A DNA stretch of 7,547 bases from Candidatus Halomonas stercoripullorum (GTDB taxonomy: Bacteria; Pseudomonadota; Gammaproteobacteria; Pseudomonadales; Halomonadaceae), in the NCBI GenBank assembly GCA_019114645.1, contig DXFC01000093.1, positions 1 through 7,547 on the forward strand, given 5' to 3'. The notes below the pieces were generated by a model. It ran no database searches, was not told where the DNA came from, and saw nothing but the letters and a program-made list of their open reading frames with translations. Positions 1 through 5,767 of the stretch are shown piece after piece. Position 1 is the first letter of the stretch; each line of letters starts with the position of its first letter. A program made the translations under genes and the position numbers.

Positions 1-380
1 CTGAAACCTTTCCCTGGCGAGTGGTGTCGATAGGTCTGGCGCCTCTTGACCGCAGTGTATTGCATCAGCGGATCGCCGCACGCTTCGATATCATGCTGCA
101 GGCCGGCCTGGTTGCGGAGGTCGAAGCGCTCAGGGTGCGTGATGATCTGCATCTTGGACTGCCATCAATGAAGAGTGTGGGCTATCGTCAGGTTTGGGAA
201 TATCTGGATGGCAACGGTGACCTGGACCAGTTGCGTCATCGTACCGTGGTGGCAACCCGCCAGCTGGCCAAGCGCCAACTGACCTGGTTGCGTAGCTGGC
301 CAGCCCTGCATTGGGTGGATAGCCAGCAGCGTGATGCACTGGACGAAGTTCTAAAACTGGTGCGGGGACCGGGCTCTTAG
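1..380 (+). CDS. miaA: MiaA, tRNA dimethylallyltransferase (C-terminal part, 5' end outside window)
   Basis: This is the last 125 residues of MiaA, which transfers a dimethylallyl group to N6 of A37 in tRNAs reading UNN codons, the first step of ms2i6A formation. The reading frame is open from position 3 (Glu-Thr-Phe-Pro-Trp-Arg), so the in-frame GTG at 21 is an internal valine codon and not a start. Recognisable family segments are LLHQRI-like VLHQRIAARF, the DLHLGLPSMKSVGYRQ block, and ATRQLAKRQLTWLR near the end, all closely matching E. coli MiaA as I recall it. The N-terminal P-loop and substrate-binding core lie upstream of the window. The stop is TAG at 378-380. hfq lies downstream, the usual gammaproteobacterial neighbour. 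No odd features are visible in this part. Confidence 0.96.
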   Translation, partial: ETFPWRVVSIGLAPLDRSVLHQRIAARFDIMLQAGLVAEVEALRVRDDLHLGLPSMKSVGYRQVWEYLDGNGDLDQLRHRTVVATRQLAKRQLTWLRSWPALHWVDSQQRDALDEVLKLVRGPGS

Positions 381-447
381 CGTAAGATGTTGGCTTCGAG
401 CGGCCGGGCCGACCGACAGGGTGCCGTGCCGAATGGCAGGCAATCCA

Positions 448-476
448 ATAACATAACTTTCACCCCTCATTAGAAT
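448..476 (+). promoter_or_regulatory. possible sigma-70 promoter for hfq
   Basis: ATAACA (448-453, four of six matches to TTGACA) and TAGAAT (471-476, five of six to TATAAT) are separated by 17 nt. If used, transcription would start near 483, leaving a very short leader that begins at the Shine-Dalgarno sequence, which counts against it. hfq is known in E. coli to be transcribed from several promoters inside miaA, so the main promoters may lie upstream. The rest of the 381-495 gap shows nothing else I can name. Confidence 0.22.
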
Positions 477-482
477 GATTTT

Positions 483-491
483 AGGGAGAGG
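483..491 (+). promoter_or_regulatory. ribosome binding site of hfq
   Basis: AGGGAGAGG lies 4 nt before the ATG at 496. It decides the start: an in-frame ATG at 475 would add seven residues (MILGRGN) that Hfq proteins lack, and it would place the strong Shine-Dalgarno sequence inside the coding region. Confidence 0.85.
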
Positions 492-495
492 TAAC

Positions 496-747
496 ATGTC
501 GAAAGGGCAATCCCTTCAAGACCCGTACCTGAATATTCTGCGCAAGGAGCGCATCCCGGTTTCCATCTTCCTGGTTAATGGCATCAAGCTGCAGGGCCAG
601 ATCGAGTCGTTTGACCAGTTCGTGATCCTGCTGCGCAATACGGTCAGCCAGATGGTGTACAAGCACGCCATCTCTACGGTGGTACCGTCGCGCAATGTGC
701 GGCTGCCACCCCAGGATCCGGCGGCACAGGCGGACGGCAACGCGTGA
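496..747 (+). CDS. hfq: Hfq, RNA chaperone (Sm-like hexameric protein)
   Basis: Hfq forms a ring hexamer that pairs small RNAs with mRNAs and influences mRNA stability and translation. The 83-residue product starts MSKGQSLQDPYLNILRKERIP. The Sm1 region carries Q8, D9, N13, K31 and the SFDQFVILL strand. The Sm2 motif YKHAISTVVPSR is intact (Y55, K56, H57), so the proximal U-binding face looks complete. The rim patch reads R16-K17-E18-R19, with Lys replacing the second Arg of E. coli. Position 25 on the distal A-binding face is Phe, where E. coli has Tyr. The C-terminal tail after Sm2 is short (about 18 residues, NVRLPPQDP then Ala/Gln/Asp/Gly/Asn), giving a length like Pseudomonas Hfq (82) and less than the 102 of E. 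coli. It lies between miaA and hflX, the classic order. Its stop overlaps the hflX ribosome binding site. Confidence 0.98.
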   Translation: MSKGQSLQDPYLNILRKERIPVSIFLVNGIKLQGQIESFDQFVILLRNTVSQMVYKHAISTVVPSRNVRLPPQDPAAQADGNA

Positions 748-750
748 GGT
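744..750 (+). promoter_or_regulatory. ribosome binding site of hflX, overlapping the hfq stop
   Basis: GTGAGGT overlaps the hfq stop TGA (745-747) and stands 5 nt before the TTG at 756. It supports TTG as the hflX start and suggests that translation of the two genes is coupled. Confidence 0.7.
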
Positions 751-755
751 ACTGA

Positions 756-2072
756 TTGTTTTTTGAACGCCCCGATGCCGGCGAAACGGCCGTACTGGTA
801 CATGTGGACTTCCAGGATGAGCACGAACGCGAGGATGCGGGCGAGCTCCTGGAGCTGGTGCGTTCTGCTGGTGCAGAGCCGGCCATGCTGCTTACGGGGA
901 GTCGCCGACGACCCGATCCGCGCACTTTTATTGGCGCGGGCAAGCTGGCAGAGCTGAAGGAAGCCCTGCAGGTCCATGCCGCCGAACTGGTGATCTTCAA
1001 TCACGCCTTGAGCCCGTCCCAGGAGCGCAATCTGGAACGGGCTCTTGAGTGTCGCGTGCTGGACCGTACGGGACTGATTCTGGATATCTTTGCCCAGCGG
1101 GCACGTACCCATGAGGGCAAGCTGCAGGTTGAGCTGGCCCAGTTGGAGTACATGTCGACCCGCCTGGTGCGTGGGTGGACTCACCTGGAGCGCCAGGCGG
1201 GAGGAATTGGGCTGCGCGGGCCGGGGGAAACCCAGCTGGAAACTGACCGTCGTCTGTTGCGGGCGCGGATCAAGTCGATTCACAAACGCCTCGACAAGGT
1301 ACGTATCCAGCGTAGCCAGAACCGGCGCGCAAGGGCCCGGGCAGAAATTCCCAGCGTGTCGTTGGTGGGGTACACCAATGCCGGCAAGTCGACACTGTTC
1401 AATGCGCTGACCGCCGCTGACGTCTATGCGGCGGATCAGTTGTTCGCTACGCTCGACCCGACACTACGTCGACTGGAGATCGGAGATGTCGGGCCGGTGG
1501 TGTTGGCGGATACGGTGGGCTTCATTCGTCACTTGCCGCATAAGCTGGTGGAAGCTTTTCAGGCCACCTTGCAGGAAGCGACCGAGGCGACGCTGCTGAT
1601 TCACGTTATCGATGCCGCCGATCCCGATCGTGAGCTCAATGTGGAGCAGGTCGAGCGGGTGCTGGAAGAGATCGGCGCGCTTGACGCACCGGTGCTCAAG
1701 GTGATGAACAAGATCGACTTGCTGGGGGTGGCACCGCGCATAGAGCGAGATGCTCAGGGGCGGCCTGAGACCGTATGGCTCTCGGCACGTGACGGTCGGG
1801 GTCTTGAGCTGCTCGAGCAGGCACTCTCGGAGCGCCTGGCGGAGGACGTGTTAGACTTCGGCATGTTGCTTTCACCCCAACAGGGTCGCCTGAGGGCGAG
1901 TTTGCATGAGCTGGGTGCAGTTCGTCAGGAGCACTATGAGGAGGGCGGCCAGATCAAGCTGGAAATCCGTCTCCCACGTCGCGATTTTATGCAGTTGATG
2001 GCTCGCCTGGGGGAACAGGCCGAGGACTATTTACCGCCTGAGCTGTGCGAGCGCCCGAGCTGGGATGCCTGA
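756..2072 (+). CDS. hflX: HflX, ribosome-splitting GTPase
   Basis: HflX is a translational GTPase-like protein that binds 50S/70S ribosomes and, in E. coli, splits stalled ribosomes after heat stress. The 438 residues (E. coli 426) include the N-terminal HflX domain with the signature RGWTHLERQ and GPGETQLETD (155-164), followed by a basic helical linker. The G domain comes next: G1 GYTNAGKST (205-213), the switch segment YAADQLFATLDPTLRR, G3 DTVGF (252-256), G4 NKID (318-321) and G5 SAR (343-345). A C-terminal domain ends in LPPELCERPSWDA. The start is taken as TTG at 756: the triplet before it (753-755) is an in-frame TGA, and the next alternative, GTG at 804, would remove the conserved FERPDAGETAVLVHV beginning. 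It sits 8 nt after hfq, so co-transcription is very likely. All nucleotide-binding motifs are intact. Confidence 0.97.
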   Translation: MFFERPDAGETAVLVHVDFQDEHEREDAGELLELVRSAGAEPAMLLTGSRRRPDPRTFIGAGKLAELKEALQVHAAELVIFNHALSPSQERNLERALECRVLDRTGLILDIFAQRARTHEGKLQVELAQLEYMSTRLVRGWTHLERQAGGIGLRGPGETQLETDRRLLRARIKSIHKRLDKVRIQRSQNRRARARAEIPSVSLVGYTNAGKSTLFNALTAADVYAADQLFATLDPTLRRLEIGDVGPVVLADTVGFIRHLPHKLVEAFQATLQEATEATLLIHVIDAADPDRELNVEQVERVLEEIGALDAPVLKVMNKIDLLGVAPRIERDAQGRPETVWLSARDGRGLELLEQALSERLAEDVLDFGMLLSPQQGRLRASLHELGAVRQEHYEEGGQIKLEIRLPRRDFMQLMARLGEQAEDYLPPELCERPSWDA

Positions 2073-2126
2073 TGACAGAATAAAATGGCACGCCGAAGGG
2101 TGTTTGGCTTCGCAGTCGACGGCAGT

Positions 2127-2145
2127 GGGTGCCCTAGGGCGCCCT
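2127..2145. repeat. overlapping palindromes between hflX and hflK
   Basis: GCCCTAGGGC (2131-2140) and AGGGCGCCCT (2136-2145) are two perfect 10-bp palindromes sharing five bases. As RNA, 2127-2133 can pair with 2138-2144 (7 bp, one G-U) around a CTAG loop. No T-tract follows, so this is not a standard intrinsic terminator. It could be an operator, a weak pause or terminator element, or chance in GC-rich DNA. Confidence 0.45.
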
Positions 2146-2175
2146 GACAGGACACAATTGATCTTCCCGTATAGT
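2144..2175 (+). promoter_or_regulatory. weak promoter-like element upstream of hflK
   Basis: CTGACA (2144-2149, five of six to TTGACA) and TATAGT (2170-2175, five of six to TATAAT) are good hexamers, but the 20-nt spacer is longer than the usual 16-18. The element adjoins the palindromes just upstream. The 146-nt gap between hflX and hflK makes a promoter here plausible. Readthrough from hfq-hflX is an equally good explanation for hflK expression. Confidence 0.25.
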
Positions 2176-2218
2176 GCAGTGCCAGGCTGCCGGGGGAAAT
2201 GCAGAGTGGAGAAGACGT

Positions 2219-3457
2219 ATGGCTTGGAATGAGCCGGGTGGCGGCAACCAGCACGATCCCTGGAGTGGCGGGGGCCGGCGTGGTGGCGGTGATAATGGTG
2301 GCGGCGGTAACCGTGGCGGCAACCAGGGGCCTCCGGATCTGGATGAGGCCCTGAAAAAATTTCAGGACAAGCTCAACCATATGTTGGGTGGCCGCGGTGG
2401 CAAGGGCGGAAAAAACGGCGGTGGTGGCCGCGGCGGCAAGGGCGGCGGGCGTCCGCGTAACACCTTTGCCTTGCCCGGCCTGTTGCTGGTCATTGCGCTG
2501 GGTATCTGGGGCGCCATGGGCTTCTATCTGGTTGACCAGGCAGAGCGTGGTGTCGTGCTGCGCTTCGGTGAGTTCCAGGCGGTGGTGGGTCCCGGTCTAC
2601 ACTGGAACCCGCCATTGATCGATGATGTGCGCATGGTCAACGTGACCCGTGTACGTTCGCTGACCCAGACCCAGTCGATGCTGACCCGCGACGAAAATAT
2701 CGTCGAGGTCGAGATCTCGGCCCAGTATCAGGTCAACGATCCGCGCCATTTCGTGCTTAATGTACGCAACCCAGAACTGGCGATCGAGAATGCGCTGGAC
2801 TCCGCCCTGCGTCACGTCGTGGGCGGTACGGACATGATCGATATCCTCACCTCCGGTCGTGAGATTCTGGGTAGCTCCGTGTCGAGCCGTCTGCAGACTT
2901 ACCTGGATAGCTACGGTACCGGTATTCGTCTGCAAACGGTCAACATCGAGTCGACGTCAGCGCCGGCGCCGGTTATCGATGCCTTCGATGACGTGATCCG
3001 GGCGCGTGAGGATCGTCAGCGCACGATCAACGAGGGGATGGCCTATGCCAACGCGATTATTCCGGCTGCCCAAGGTCAGGCCCAGCGTCTGGTCGAGCAA
3101 GGGCAGGGGTACCGCGAATCGGTCGTGGCCGATGCCCAGGGTCAGGTCAACCGCTTCAATGCGCTGTTGAGCGAATACAGCAATGCACCGGAAATCATGC
3201 GCGAGCGTCTTTATATCGACACCGTGGCCGAAGTCTTCGAGCGTACGCCGAAGGTGTTGATTGATGTACGCGACGATGCGCCGCTAATGTACCTGCCGCT
3301 GGATCAGCGCCCCGGTGGCCGCTCTGCCGGGAGCAGTGACGATGCGGCGCGGGGTGAAAGTGGCGAACTTGATCCGCGAGTGCTGGAACGCCTGCGTACG
3401 ACAGATTCGACCCAGCAGGGCAGTAGTACCAGTGCTATCCGCAGGGAGGGCCGCTAA
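2219..3457 (+). CDS. hflK: HflK, SPFH-family membrane protein of the FtsH-HflKC complex
   Basis: HflK and HflC assemble into a large inner-membrane SPFH/prohibitin-like complex that encloses the FtsH protease and modulates its access to substrates. The product is 412 residues (E. coli 419). It starts MAWNEPGG, a highly conserved HflK beginning. GGAG at 2208-2211 lies 7 nt before the ATG, which argues against an upstream in-frame ATG at 2174. Residues 7-38 and 57-77 are Gly/Arg/Lys/Asn-rich low-complexity stretches flanking the conserved PPDLDEALKKFQDKLN helix (39-53). One membrane segment spans about 83-104 (ALPGLLLVIALGIWGAMGFY). The SPFH domain follows (VDQAERGVVLRFGEF, GPGLHWNPP), then a helical region with QGQAQRLVEQ repeats, APEIMRERLYIDT, and a polar Ser/Thr-rich tail. 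The long part after the membrane segment is expected to be periplasmic. hflC abuts directly, consistent with coupled synthesis. Confidence 0.97.
   Translation: MAWNEPGGGNQHDPWSGGGRRGGGDNGGGGNRGGNQGPPDLDEALKKFQDKLNHMLGGRGGKGGKNGGGGRGGKGGGRPRNTFALPGLLLVIALGIWGAMGFYLVDQAERGVVLRFGEFQAVVGPGLHWNPPLIDDVRMVNVTRVRSLTQTQSMLTRDENIVEVEISAQYQVNDPRHFVLNVRNPELAIENALDSALRHVVGGTDMIDILTSGREILGSSVSSRLQTYLDSYGTGIRLQTVNIESTSAPAPVIDAFDDVIRAREDRQRTINEGMAYANAIIPAAQGQAQRLVEQGQGYRESVVADAQGQVNRFNALLSEYSNAPEIMRERLYIDTVAEVFERTPKVLIDVRDDAPLMYLPLDQRPGGRSAGSSDDAARGESGELDPRVLERLRTTDSTQQGSSTSAIRREGR
2387..2445 (+). repeat. imperfect direct repeat in the glycine-rich part of hflK
   Basis: The 23-nt blocks 2387-2409 and 2423-2445 are identical at 22 positions, with a silent T/C difference, and are offset by 36 nt. 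They encode GGRGGKGG twice (residues 57-64 and 69-76). Together with the Gly-rich tract at about 2236-2331 they form the low-complexity N-terminus of HflK. In-frame repeats like these can expand or contract by slippage. Confidence 0.8.
3444..3450 (+). promoter_or_regulatory. ribosome binding site of hflC inside the hflK 3' end
   Basis: GGGAGGG lies within the last codons of hflK, 7 nt before the hflC ATG at 3458. With the adjoining TAA-ATG junction it fixes the hflC start and points to translational coupling. Confidence 0.8.
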
Positions 3458-4351
3458 ATGGTCAACAATCGTTCCTTGATCATCGTTGGTGGTCTTGCGG
3501 CAGTCGCCTGGCTCGCCAGCAACAGCCTGTATGTGGTTGATGAGACCCAGCGTGCGGTCAAACTGCGCTTTGGTGAAGTCATCGAAGAGAACATTCCGCC
3601 CGGGCTGCACTTTAAGGTGCCGATCACCCAGACGGTGCGTAAGTTCGATACCCGGGTCTTGACGCTGGACACCGATGCCAGCCGTTATCTGACGCTTGAG
3701 CAGAAGGCGGTCATCGTTGACTCCTACGTCATGTGGCAGGTAGTCAATCCGACGCGCTACTACGAGGCCACGGCGGGCGACGAAATGATGGCGGCCCGCC
3801 TGATCCAGCCACGGGTTGACGAAAGCCTGCGTAATGAGTTTGGTCGGCTCGACCTGCAGCAGATCATCGCAGAACGGCGTGATGACCTGATGATTCGTCC
3901 GACCGAGGAACTCGATGCGCTGATGCGTGAAGAGTTGGGTGTGTCGGTGCGCGACATTCGGGTCAAGCGTATTGATCTTCCGCAGGACGTCTCGGCGGCG
4001 GTCTTCGAACGGATGCGCTCCGAGCGTGAGCGTGAAGCGCGCGAATGGCGTGCCCAGGGGCAGGAGGAGGCCGAGCGTATCCGTGCCAATGCGGACCGCC
4101 GTCGCCACGTGTTACTGGCCCAGGCCACCGAGCGTGCCGAAACGCTGCGCGGTGAGGGGGATGCCGAAGCCGCAGCGATCTTCTCTGAAGCTTACGGCCA
4201 GGACCTGGAGTTCTTCGCTTTCTGGCGTAGCCTCAATGCGTACCGTGACAGCTTCGATGGCGAGCAGGATATGCTGGTGCTCGATCCCACCAGTGATTTC
4301 TTCCGCTATCTGCGCAGCCCGGCGGTGCAGGGCGGCGACGGCGAAGACTAG
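3458..4351 (+). CDS. hflC: HflC, SPFH-family partner of HflK
   Basis: HflC is the second subunit of the HflKC complex around FtsH in the inner membrane. The 297-residue protein (E. coli 334) has a short N-terminus MVNNRS and a membrane anchor at about 7-25. The SPFH domain opens YVVDETQRAVKLRFGEV and PPGLHFKVPI (47-56). DIRVKRIDLP (166-175) precedes a charged helical region from about 180 to 232 with RAQGQEEAERIRA, and RGEGDAEAAAIFSEAYG (231-247) follows. The C-terminal SDFFRYLRSP block is the hallmark HflC ending, with a short acidic tail QGGDGED. The first base of the ATG directly follows the hflK stop. It is about 37 residues shorter than E. coli HflC, but no expected block is missing and no frameshift is visible. 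A terminator follows immediately, so hflC probably ends the upstream operon. Confidence 0.97.
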   Translation: MVNNRSLIIVGGLAAVAWLASNSLYVVDETQRAVKLRFGEVIEENIPPGLHFKVPITQTVRKFDTRVLTLDTDASRYLTLEQKAVIVDSYVMWQVVNPTRYYEATAGDEMMAARLIQPRVDESLRNEFGRLDLQQIIAERRDDLMIRPTEELDALMREELGVSVRDIRVKRIDLPQDVSAAVFERMRSEREREAREWRAQGQEEAERIRANADRRRHVLLAQATERAETLRGEGDAEAAAIFSEAYGQDLEFFAFWRSLNAYRDSFDGEQDMLVLDPTSDFFRYLRSPAVQGGDGED

Positions 4352-4359
4352 TCGCACTG

Positions 4360-4400
4360 GGTTGAACCCCGCGCAGGCGGGGTTCAACCTCTTGTTTGTT
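4360..4400 (+). terminator. Rho-independent terminator after hflC
   Basis: A perfect 13-bp inverted repeat (4360-4372 with 4377-4389; left arm GGTTGAACCCCGC) encloses a GCAG tetraloop. It is followed by the T-rich run TCTTGTTTGTT (4390-4400). It begins 8 nt after the hflC stop. The run of T is interrupted by C and G, so termination may be incomplete. That matters because hisZ starts 23 nt downstream. Confidence 0.88.
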
Positions 4401-4423
4401 CCATTTTCTCTGGATAGTGTGTC

Positions 4424-5605
4424 ATGACCATTGCTGACCGCTGGCTGCTGCCCGACGGCATGGATGAAGTGCTGCCGCCCCAGGCCAGCCGTATGGAAGA
4501 ACTGCGCAGGGCGCTGCTCGATCTCTATTACCGCTGGGGATACGATCAGGTCATGCCACCGCCGGTGGAGTTTCTCGACTCACTGCTGACCGGTACCGGT
4601 ACCGCTCTGGACTTGCAGACGTTCAAGCTCACTGACCAGCTCACCGGTCGGTTGATGGGCGTCAGTGCTGATGTGACGCCTCAGGTTGCGCGCATGGATG
4701 CTCACTCCATGCGTCACCAGGGACCGGCCCGGTTGTGCTATTGCACCAACGTGTTGCGGGCCAAGCCGGACCAGTCGCAGGGCGGGCGCAGCCCGGTTCA
4801 AGTAGGTGTTGAGCTGTTCGGGCATGCGGGTCTGGAGGCAGATCTGGAGATTCTGCGCCTGGCGTTGAATAGCCTCAAGATCGCGGGTGCCAACGATGTT
4901 CACCTGGCCTTGGGTCATAGTGGCATCTATCGTAGCCTGGCGGCGGCTGCAGAGCTGAATCATGAGCAGGAGCGGGCGTTGTTTGCGGCTCTGGAACTCA
5001 AATCGCCCGGCGCGCTTGCCCGGCAGATTGAAGACAGCGTGCGTGACCCCGCACTGGCGGGGATGTTTCATGCCCTGGGGCAGTTGCACGGGGGAGCCGA
5101 GGTGCTCGATAGTGCCGAAGAGGCTTTGGCGGGAGCGCCGGCTACTGTAGTCGAGGCGCTAGCCAAGCTGCGCCGGTTGCATCAGGGCGTTAGCCGGGAT
5201 CATCCTGAAGTCAGCTGCTACTTCGACCTGGCAGAGCTACGTGGTTATCAATACCACACTGGCATGGTATTTGGTGCTTTTGTGCCGGGCTATGGCCAGG
5301 CCTTGGCCAAGGGCGGTCGTTATGATGACACGGGGCGGGCATTCGGCCGTGCACGGCCAGCCACCGGTTTCTCAATGGATCTCAAGCTGCTGGCAACGCT
5401 GGTACAGAGCGAGCCTGCCTGTGATGGCATCTGGGCGCCCACGACGGGCGAGGGCCTGGATGCGGCCATTGCCAAGCTGCGTGATAGCGGCCAGCGTGTC
5501 GTGCAGGCACTGCCGGGGCAGGAAACCCTGCCTGAAGCGCATCGTTGTGATCGCCGCCTGGTCCTGGGCGATGCCGGCTGGAGAACAGAGCCACTGCCGC
5601 GCTGA
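4424..5605 (+). CDS. hisZ: HisZ, ATP phosphoribosyltransferase regulatory subunit
   Basis: HisZ is a histidyl-tRNA-synthetase-like protein that does not charge tRNA. It associates with short-form HisG to make the active, histidine-regulated first enzyme of histidine synthesis in the cytoplasm. The 393-residue protein has the class II synthetase fold: an N-terminal WLLPDGMDEVLPPQA, the LQTFKLTD and DVTPQVARMDA strands, a motif 2-like CYCTNVLR (105-112) followed by PVQVGVELFGHAG, and a motif 3-like GGRYDD (297-302) with PATGFSMDLKLL. In motif 3 the arginine expected in a true synthetase (GxxxGLER type) is Lys. The synthetase loop between motif 2 strands (QKGRYR) is also absent, which favours HisZ over HisS. 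The length is shorter than HisS (about 424) and no clear anticodon-binding domain is seen. The start ATG has only a weak GGA (4412-4414) upstream. Position next to purA matches Pseudomonas-type loci. Confidence 0.94.
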   Translation: MTIADRWLLPDGMDEVLPPQASRMEELRRALLDLYYRWGYDQVMPPPVEFLDSLLTGTGTALDLQTFKLTDQLTGRLMGVSADVTPQVARMDAHSMRHQGPARLCYCTNVLRAKPDQSQGGRSPVQVGVELFGHAGLEADLEILRLALNSLKIAGANDVHLALGHSGIYRSLAAAAELNHEQERALFAALELKSPGALARQIEDSVRDPALAGMFHALGQLHGGAEVLDSAEEALAGAPATVVEALAKLRRLHQGVSRDHPEVSCYFDLAELRGYQYHTGMVFGAFVPGYGQALAKGGRYDDTGRAFGRARPATGFSMDLKLLATLVQSEPACDGIWAPTTGEGLDAAIAKLRDSGQRVVQALPGQETLPEAHRCDRRLVLGDAGWRTEPLPR

Positions 5606-5628
5606 CATGCAGCCGAACAGAGGACTTT

Positions 5629-5656
5629 CCGACAACCCCGGGGGTATTGGCATAAT
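5629..5656 (+). promoter_or_regulatory. candidate sigma-70 promoter for purA
   Basis: CCGACA (5629-5634, four of six to TTGACA) and CATAAT (5651-5656, five of six to TATAAT) are 16 nt apart, in the 162-nt gap between hisZ and purA. A start near 5663 would give a leader of about 105 nt. I see no intrinsic terminator with a T-tract in the gap, so readthrough from hisZ is also possible. Confidence 0.42.
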
Positions 5657-5680
5657 AGCCGAGGCCTGAATGGTATGACG

Positions 5681-5720
5681 CCGGCATGCGGGCCGGTCAT
5701 GAGCACGGCCAGCGGGCCGG
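5681..5720 (+). other. GC-rich repeats and possible hairpins in the purA leader
   Basis: GCGGGCCGG occurs twice (5688-5696 and 5712-5720), 24 nt apart. Two mutually exclusive short stems are possible: CCGGC 5681-5685 with GCCGG 5692-5696, or GGCCG 5691-5695 with CGGCC 5706-5710. Both stems are only 5 bp, so this may be no more than GC-rich composition. No known riboswitch consensus is recognised. Confidence 0.25.
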
Positions 5721-5767
5721 ACCATCGACGCGCACATACGCGGCGCTGATACGAGAGATGAAACACA

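Noticed and set aside
401..411. CGGCC-G-GGCCG inverted repeat after miaA
   Set aside because: The loop is a single base, so it cannot fold as a hairpin, and no T-tract follows. It is not a terminator.
516..1283. Long minus-strand open frame opposite hfq and hflX
   Set aside because: It is fully antisense to two clearly conserved genes, resembles no protein I know, and is the usual by-product of GC-rich codon usage.
2094..2112. CGAAG...CTTCG stem after hflX
   Set aside because: It has only 5 bp around a 9-nt loop and no T-run, so it is too weak to call a terminator.
3284..4108. 274-codon minus-strand open frame opposite hflK/hflC
   Set aside because: It overlaps conserved SPFH coding sequence across a gene junction and has no recognisable domain.
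4424..5605. Annotation as histidyl-tRNA synthetase (HisS)
   Set aside because: The motif 2 loop and motif 3 arginine of an active synthetase are missing, the length is short, and the purA-linked context fits HisZ.
5607..5669. Tiny frame of 20 codons just after hisZ (MQPNRGLSDN...)
   Set aside because: There is no Shine-Dalgarno sequence, it overlaps the candidate purA promoter, and there is no evidence of conservation.
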